NCBI GenBank assembly: GCA_026785815.1
Contig: JAJAZH010000167.1
Span: 1-10,306, forward strand
Source: Ramlibacter sp.
Lineage (GTDB): Bacteria; Pseudomonadota; Gammaproteobacteria; Burkholderiales; Burkholderiaceae_C
Reading direction: 5' to 3'
DNA length: 10,306 nt
Part shown: positions 6,754 through 10,306 of the stretch, in pieces
Position numbering within the stretch: position 1 is the first letter of the stretch
How the letters are laid out: every line of letters starts with the position of its first letter
Program-made: the position numbers and the translations under genes
Notes under the pieces: generated by a model
Databases searched by the model: none
What the model was told of the DNA's origin: nothing
The model's input: the letters and a program-made list of their open reading frames with translations, nothing else

Positions 6754-6767
6754 CTTGTTCGCGCTTG

Positions 6768-7223
6768 CTACGGATAGCGCCGCGTCAACGATTCAGCGAT
6801 GCAAGCCGGCTTGTCCGAGCCCTCGCGCTCGACCGTCACCTGCCACGTCATCTGCATTCCGTCGTTGTCGATCGGATCGCAGGCGAGCAGCTTCATCCGG
6901 CCGCGCAGGCGGCTGCCGACCGGGACCGGCGCGGTGAAGCGCACCCGGTTCAGGCCGTAGTTGACGCCCATTCGCGTGTTGCGGACCTCCATCGCGCTCT
7001 CGAAGAATCGGGGCAGCAGCGACAGCGTGAGGAAGCCATGGGCGATCGGCGCGCCGAACGGGCCGGCAGTCGCCCGCTCGACGTCGACGTGGATCCACTG
7101 GTGATCGCCGGTGGCCTGGGCAAACAGGTTGACCTGCTCCTGGGTCACGGTGATCCAGTCGCTGATCGCCACCTCCTGGCCCACCAGAACTCGCAAGTCG
7201 GCGAGGTTCTCGAAAGTTTTCAT
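6768..7223 (-). CDS. MaoC family (R)-specific enoyl-CoA hydratase-like protein
   Basis: A 151-aa single hot-dog-fold protein of the MaoC/R-hydratase family, which add water to trans-2-enoyl-CoA to give (R)-3-hydroxyacyl-CoA. The hydratase-2 motif is visible: FAQATGDHQWIHVD (34-47) with the catalytic pair D40 and H45, followed by GPFGAPIAHGFLTLSLLP. The real start is ATG 7223, overlapping the ParA-like stop as ATGA. An upstream in-frame extension of 11 codons would lie inside that gene and lacks family similarity. The substrate is not evident: PhaJ-like supply of polyhydroxyalkanoate monomers, fatty-acid breakdown or a NodN-like role are all possible. No beta-oxidation or PHA genes are within the window. 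A strong terminator follows directly. Confidence 0.9.
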   Translation of the reverse strand: MKTFENLADLRVLVGQEVAISDWITVTQEQVNLFAQATGDHQWIHVDVERATAGPFGAPIAHGFLTLSLLPRFFESAMEVRNTRMGVNYGLNRVRFTAPVPVGSRLRGRMKLLACDPIDNDGMQMTWQVTVEREGSDKPACIAESLTRRYP

Positions 7224-7840
7224 TTGGCTTCGAGCCAGCGACAGATGCCATGCCACTGCTGCAAGTCGCGCTCGACCCGGCCCGGGGCGACGTCGAACAG
7301 CGTCAGCCCACGCGCGGCCAGCTGGATGTAATTCTGGGTCTGGCGCAGGTAACCCAGCACCGGCAGCCCCAGGCTGTCGACGAATTCATGGAGCTTGTCG
7401 GCAGCGATTGTGCGTTCGTCGACCCGCATGCCGACGATGCCCACGTGCATCTGGGTCGCCTTGCGATGCTCCGCCATCTCGTCAAGGAAGCTGCGCGTCG
7501 CGAAGATGTCGAACACGCTGGGCTGCAGCGGCACGATCACCCTGTCGGCCATCTTGAGCACATCCCGGAACATGCGTCCGTGCATTCCGGCCGGCGTGCC
7601 CAGCACCACGTGGGTCGTGCCCTTGGGCGGTTTGACGATGTTGTCGGGCCCGATGTCCCAGCTCGCAACCGGGCGGGCGCCTGGCGGCCGCAAGCCGAGC
7701 CAGAGCCGGGACGATTGCTGGCGGTCGGCATCGCCGAGCATCACAGAGTGGCCGCGGCTGGCAAAATACCCGGCGATGTTGGTCGCCATGGTGGACTTAC
7801 CGACACCGCCCTTCGGATTGGCAACGACCACAACCGGCAT
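7220..7840 (-). CDS. ParA/MinD-like ATPase, orphan
   Basis: A 206-aa ParA-family P-loop ATPase of the short type without a DNA-binding N-terminal domain. Its deviant Walker A is NPKGGVGKST (8-17; signature K10 and catalytic K15). The switch I region reads GDADRQQSS (36-44). The Walker B region reads HVVLGTPAG (77-85): the aspartate expected in the usual 'VVLDTPAG' is G81. PLQPSVFDIFAT follows at about 108-119, typical of ParA-like proteins annotated in betaproteobacteria. No ParB or centromere-like repeats are nearby, so chromosome or plasmid partition is unlikely; ParA-like orphans often position protein cargo. The ATG at 7840 is chosen over an upstream TTG (7846) because AGGAG lies 6 nt before it. 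The gene overlaps maoC by 4 bp and is divergent from kefF. Confidence 0.88.
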   Translation of the reverse strand: MPVVVVANPKGGVGKSTMATNIAGYFASRGHSVMLGDADRQQSSRLWLGLRPPGARPVASWDIGPDNIVKPPKGTTHVVLGTPAGMHGRMFRDVLKMADRVIVPLQPSVFDIFATRSFLDEMAEHRKATQMHVGIVGMRVDERTIAADKLHEFVDSLGLPVLGYLRQTQNYIQLAARGLTLFDVAPGRVERDLQQWHGICRWLEAK

Positions 7841-7846
7841 GAGCAA

Positions 7847-7851
7847 CTCCT
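7847..7851 (-). promoter_or_regulatory. Ribosome binding site of the ParA-like gene
   Basis: AGGAG on the minus strand, 6 nt before the ATG at 7840. It decides between that ATG and a TTG two codons earlier, which this site would overlap. Confidence 0.8.
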
Positions 7852-7890
7852 GGTTTTCTGCGACCCCTGCGGCGATTCACGCAGTTGCGC

Positions 7891-7896
7891 TATGTT
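7891..7896 (+). promoter_or_regulatory. Possible -10 box for kefF
   Basis: TATGTT lies six bases before the kefF ATG at 7903, in the 62-bp gap between the divergent parA-like and kefF genes. No Shine-Dalgarno sits in front of kefF, so transcription starting at or near the ATG (a leaderless mRNA) is possible. No good -35 is seen at 16-18 bp. Tentative. Confidence 0.25.
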
Positions 7897-7902
7897 ACCG
7901 GT

Positions 7903-8571
7903 ATGGATGAGTCGATCCGAGCTCCGGCGCGCCGCCCGGTGTACCTGCTGGCGGCGCACCCGAATTTGCGCGAGTCGCGGGTCAATCGCCGGATGCTGCA
8001 GGCGGCCAGCGACCTGCCTGGCGTCGACGTCAACGACCTCTACACCAGCAGCGCCGACTACGATTTCGATGTGCCGCTAGAACAGAAGCGGGCCGAGGCG
8101 GCGCAGCTGATCGTGCTGCTGCACCCGATCCAGTGGTATTCGATGCCGGCCCTGATGAAGCTCTGGTTCGACGAGGTGTTGAGCTATGGCTGGGCCTATG
8201 GCGGTGGCACCGCGCTGCAGGGCAAGGATCTGTGGCTGGTCGCCACCACCGGCAGTCCGGCGGAGTCCTACCATCCGGGCAGCTACAACCGCTATTTCTT
8301 CGACGCCTTCCTGCCGCCCTACGAACAGACCGCCGCGCTGTGCGGGATGCGCTTCCTGCCACCGATGCTGCTGCACGGAGCCCACCGGACCAGCGAAGAG
8401 GAGGTGGCGGCGCACGTCGCGACCTTCCGGGAGCGGCTCGCGACCTATCCCGACTGGCCGGAGATGGCCGACATGCTGGATTGCCCGAGCTGCGATGTGC
8501 CCGCGATCGACCGGCCGAATGACAAGTCTGCGAGCGCCGCTGCGGATGAATCCGGCGTGAGGCGTCGCTAG
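7903..8571 (+). CDS. kefF: KefF-type NAD(P)H oxidoreductase, Kef ancillary subunit
   Basis: A 222-aa flavodoxin-fold quinone reductase that binds the cytoplasmic side of KefC and is needed for full potassium efflux activity. It also reduces quinone electrophiles with NAD(P)H and FMN. Family marks: LLAAHPNLRESRVNRRML (15-32, phosphate-binding loop), LLHPIQWYSMPALMKLWFDEVL (start at 72), GWAYGGGTALQGKDL (96-110) and ATTGSPAESYHPGSYNRYF (114-132). E. coli KefF has 176 residues, so this one has a C-terminal extension of about 30 residues. The extension contains CPSC (C194, C197) and a low-complexity Ser/Ala tail. The ATG at 7903 is chosen; a TTG at 7885 adds six non-conserved codons. It ends 5 bp before kefC, so the pair forms an operon. 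Confidence 0.93.
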   Translation: MDESIRAPARRPVYLLAAHPNLRESRVNRRMLQAASDLPGVDVNDLYTSSADYDFDVPLEQKRAEAAQLIVLLHPIQWYSMPALMKLWFDEVLSYGWAYGGGTALQGKDLWLVATTGSPAESYHPGSYNRYFFDAFLPPYEQTAALCGMRFLPPMLLHGAHRTSEEEVAAHVATFRERLATYPDWPEMADMLDCPSCDVPAIDRPNDKSASAAADESGVRRR

Positions 8572-8576
8572 TCAAC

Positions 8577-10306
8577 ATGGAAAACGCACCGGCCTGGCTG
8601 ACCAACAGCCTGATCTACCTGAGCGCCGCCGTGATCGTGGTGCCGCTGTCGCGCGCCCTCGGACTTGGGTCGATCATCGGCTACCTGGCTGCCGGGATCG
8701 CCATCGGTCCCTGGGGCCTCGGGCTGGTCACCAACGTCGAGGACATCCTGCACTTCGCCGAGTTCGGCGTGGTGCTGATGCTGTTCCTGGTGGGCCTGGA
8801 GCTGGAGCCCAAGCGGCTGTGGAGCCTGCGTCGGCCGATCTTCGGCTGGGGCTCGGCCCAGGTGCTGGGCTGCGCCGCCTTGCTGTTCGTGGCCGCGCTG
8901 CTTGCCGGCGCTTCGTGGCGGGTGGCCCTGGTCGCGGCGCTCGGGCTGGCCCTGTCCTCCACCGCGATCGCGCTGCAGGTGATGGGCGAGCGCAACCTGT
9001 TGCCCACGACCGCCGGGCAGGCCGGCTTCTCGATCCTGCTGTTCCAGGACGTGGCCGCGATCCCAATCCTGGCACTGCTGCCGCTGCTGGCGGCAGGTTC
9101 CGTGGCCAGCAGTGCAGGCGGTGAGTCGTGGCTCTGGGATGCGCTGCGGATCGTCAGCGTCGTGGCCGGCATCATCCTGGGCGGCCGGTTGGTGATCCGG
9201 CCGCTGCTGCGCTGGATCGCCAAGAGCCGGACGCCGGAAATCTTCACCGCGGCTTCGCTGCTGCTGGTGGTGGCGATCGCGGCGCTGATGCAGCTGGTGG
9301 GGCTGTCGATGGCGCTGGGCGCCTTCCTGGCCGGCGTGCTGCTGGCGGAGAGCGAATACCGGCGCGAGCTCGAGACCGACATCGAGCCGTTCAAGGGCCT
9401 GCTGCTCGGCCTGTTCTTCATCGCCGTGGGCATGAGCATCGACTTCGGCGTCATTGCGCGCTCGCCGGGTGTGATGGCCGCCATCGTCGCGGGCTTGCTG
9501 TTGCTCAAGGCCATCGTGATCTACGGCGTGGCAGTCCTGATGCGCCTGCCGCCGGCGGACCGGCCGGTGTTCACGCTGCTGCTGGCGCAGGGTGGCGAAT
9601 TCGCCTTCGTCGTGTTCCAGGCGGCCGCCGGCTCGCGCGTGCTGACGCCCGAGATGGCCTCGCTGCTGATCGGGGCCGTCGCGATCTCGATGCTGATCAG
9701 CCCGCTGCTGCTGGTGGCAATCGATCGGCTGCTGCTGCCACGGTTCGCGGCCGCCAACAGCACCACGATGGAAGAAATTTCGGAGCCGCAAAGCGCGCCG
9801 ATCATCATCGCCGGCTTCGGCCGCTACGGCCAGATCGTCGGCCGACTGCTCAGTGCGCAGGGGATTGCCGCGACGGTGCTGGACCACGACGCCGACATGA
9901 TCGAGGCGGCTCGCTCGTTCGGCTACAAGGTTTACTACGGGGATGCCAGCCGGCTCGACCTGCTGCGGACCGCGGGCGCCGCATCGGCGCGGGTGCTGGT
10001 GGTCGCGGTGGACGATCCGGGGCAGTCGCTGGCGATCGTCCGGCTGGCCCAGGAGCATTTCCCGCAGCTCGAAATCGTGGCGCGGGCGCGCGACGTCACC
10101 CACTGGAACGAACTGCGCGACCTCGGCGTGATGCGGGTCGAGCGCGAATTGTTCGAGTCCAGCCTGCGCAGCGCCCGAACGGTGCTGGAAGTGCTCGGCT
10201 ACGCGCCGTCCGAGGCGCGCCGCCAGGCATTCAATTTCAGGCGCCACAACATCGCGCTGTTCGAAACCATGTATCCCCATCACAAGGACCGCGCCAAGGT
10301 GATCGC
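8577..10306 (+). CDS. kefC: Glutathione-regulated potassium efflux antiporter KefC (3' end off window)
   Basis: The first 576 codons of a CPA2-family K+/H+ antiporter, still open at the window end. The membrane domain (about residues 1-390) has roughly twelve spans. It includes the Kef regulatory loop SEYRRELETDIEPFKG with E266 and D268, followed by LLLGLFFIAVGMSIDFG. A cytoplasmic RCK/KTN nucleotide-binding domain begins near 409: IIIAGFGRYGQIVGRLL (G413, G415, G418), then VLDHDADMIE. The RCK domain binds nucleotide and glutathione; glutathione holds the channel closed and glutathione adducts open it, acidifying the cytoplasm to protect against electrophiles. The ATG lies 5 bp after kefF. 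The RCK sequence (ARARDVTHWNELRDLGV, EARRQAFNFRRHNI) follows E. coli KefC closely, so KefC is favoured over a generic CPA2 antiporter. Confidence 0.95.
   Translation, partial: MENAPAWLTNSLIYLSAAVIVVPLSRALGLGSIIGYLAAGIAIGPWGLGLVTNVEDILHFAEFGVVLMLFLVGLELEPKRLWSLRRPIFGWGSAQVLGCAALLFVAALLAGASWRVALVAALGLALSSTAIALQVMGERNLLPTTAGQAGFSILLFQDVAAIPILALLPLLAAGSVASSAGGESWLWDALRIVSVVAGIILGGRLVIRPLLRWIAKSRTPEIFTAASLLLVVAIAALMQLVGLSMALGAFLAGVLLAESEYRRELETDIEPFKGLLLGLFFIAVGMSIDFGVIARSPGVMAAIVAGLLLLKAIVIYGVAVLMRLPPADRPVFTLLLAQGGEFAFVVFQAAAGSRVLTPEMASLLIGAVAISMLISPLLLVAIDRLLLPRFAAANSTTMEEISEPQSAPIIIAGFGRYGQIVGRLLSAQGIAATVLDHDADMIEAARSFGYKVYYGDASRLDLLRTAGAASARVLVVAVDDPGQSLAIVRLAQEHFPQLEIVARARDVTHWNELRDLGVMRVERELFESSLRSARTVLEVLGYAPSEARRQAFNFRRHNIALFETMYPHHKDRAKVI

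Noticed and set aside
7220..7840. ParA-like gene as part of a plasmid or chromosome partition locus
   Set aside because: No ParB gene and no parS-like or iteron repeats are visible nearby, and the protein lacks the N-terminal DNA-binding region of plasmid ParA.
8568..10283. A 571-codon open frame antisense to kefC
   Set aside because: The plus strand encodes a clear KefC. The antisense product is rich in H, Q, R and D with no domain-like pattern, as expected from the mirror frame of GC-rich, codon-biased DNA.

Overview
The window is GC-rich DNA (by eye about two-thirds G+C), densely packed with short gaps and ATGA/TGATG overlaps. Gene content and order point to a betaproteobacterium of the order Burkholderiales, probably near Comamonadaceae: an aa3-type cytochrome c oxidase cluster in the order coxB - ctaD - 39-codon assembly protein - ctaG - DUF2970, preceded by a DUF2244 gene and a BioC-like gene, with comF and trmL divergent from them. 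The genus cannot be fixed from the sequence alone.

Layout. (1) Positions 1-3776, minus strand: the respiratory oxidase cluster. It reads coxB (subunit II with CuA and a fused C-terminal cytochrome c domain), ctaD (subunit I), a 39-aa single-span protein, ctaG (Cox11-type copper chaperone for CuB) and the start of a DUF2970 gene that leaves the window. The last three genes overlap or nearly touch, so they are probably translationally coupled. (2) Positions 3844-5286, minus strand: a DUF2244 membrane protein and a BioC-like methyltransferase-fold protein without a recognisable SAM glycine loop. (3) Positions 5338-6540, plus strand: comF and trmL, divergent from the BioC-like gene across a 51-bp gap with overlapping -10-like boxes. 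(4) Positions 6541-6767: a convergent zone with a 50-codon LysR-regulator C-terminal remnant and a strong bidirectional rho-independent terminator. (5) Positions 6768-7840, minus strand: an orphan ParA-like ATPase overlapping a MaoC-type hydratase by 4 bp. (6) Positions 7903-10306, plus strand: kefF-kefC, a glutathione-gated potassium efflux system, with kefC cut by the window end.

Working together: coxB, ctaD, the small protein, ctaG and probably DUF2970/DUF2244 build and mature one terminal oxidase. KefF and KefC form one transport complex for electrophile defence. ParA-like and MaoC are co-transcribed but have no obvious shared function. ComF and TrmL are adjacent conserved genes with unrelated roles.

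I see no CRISPR array, phage, insertion sequence, tRNA/rRNA or clearly new defence system. The points most worth a second look are the LysR remnant, the ParA-like protein whose expected Walker B aspartate is glycine, the motif-I-less BioC-like protein, and the shared divergent promoter regions.
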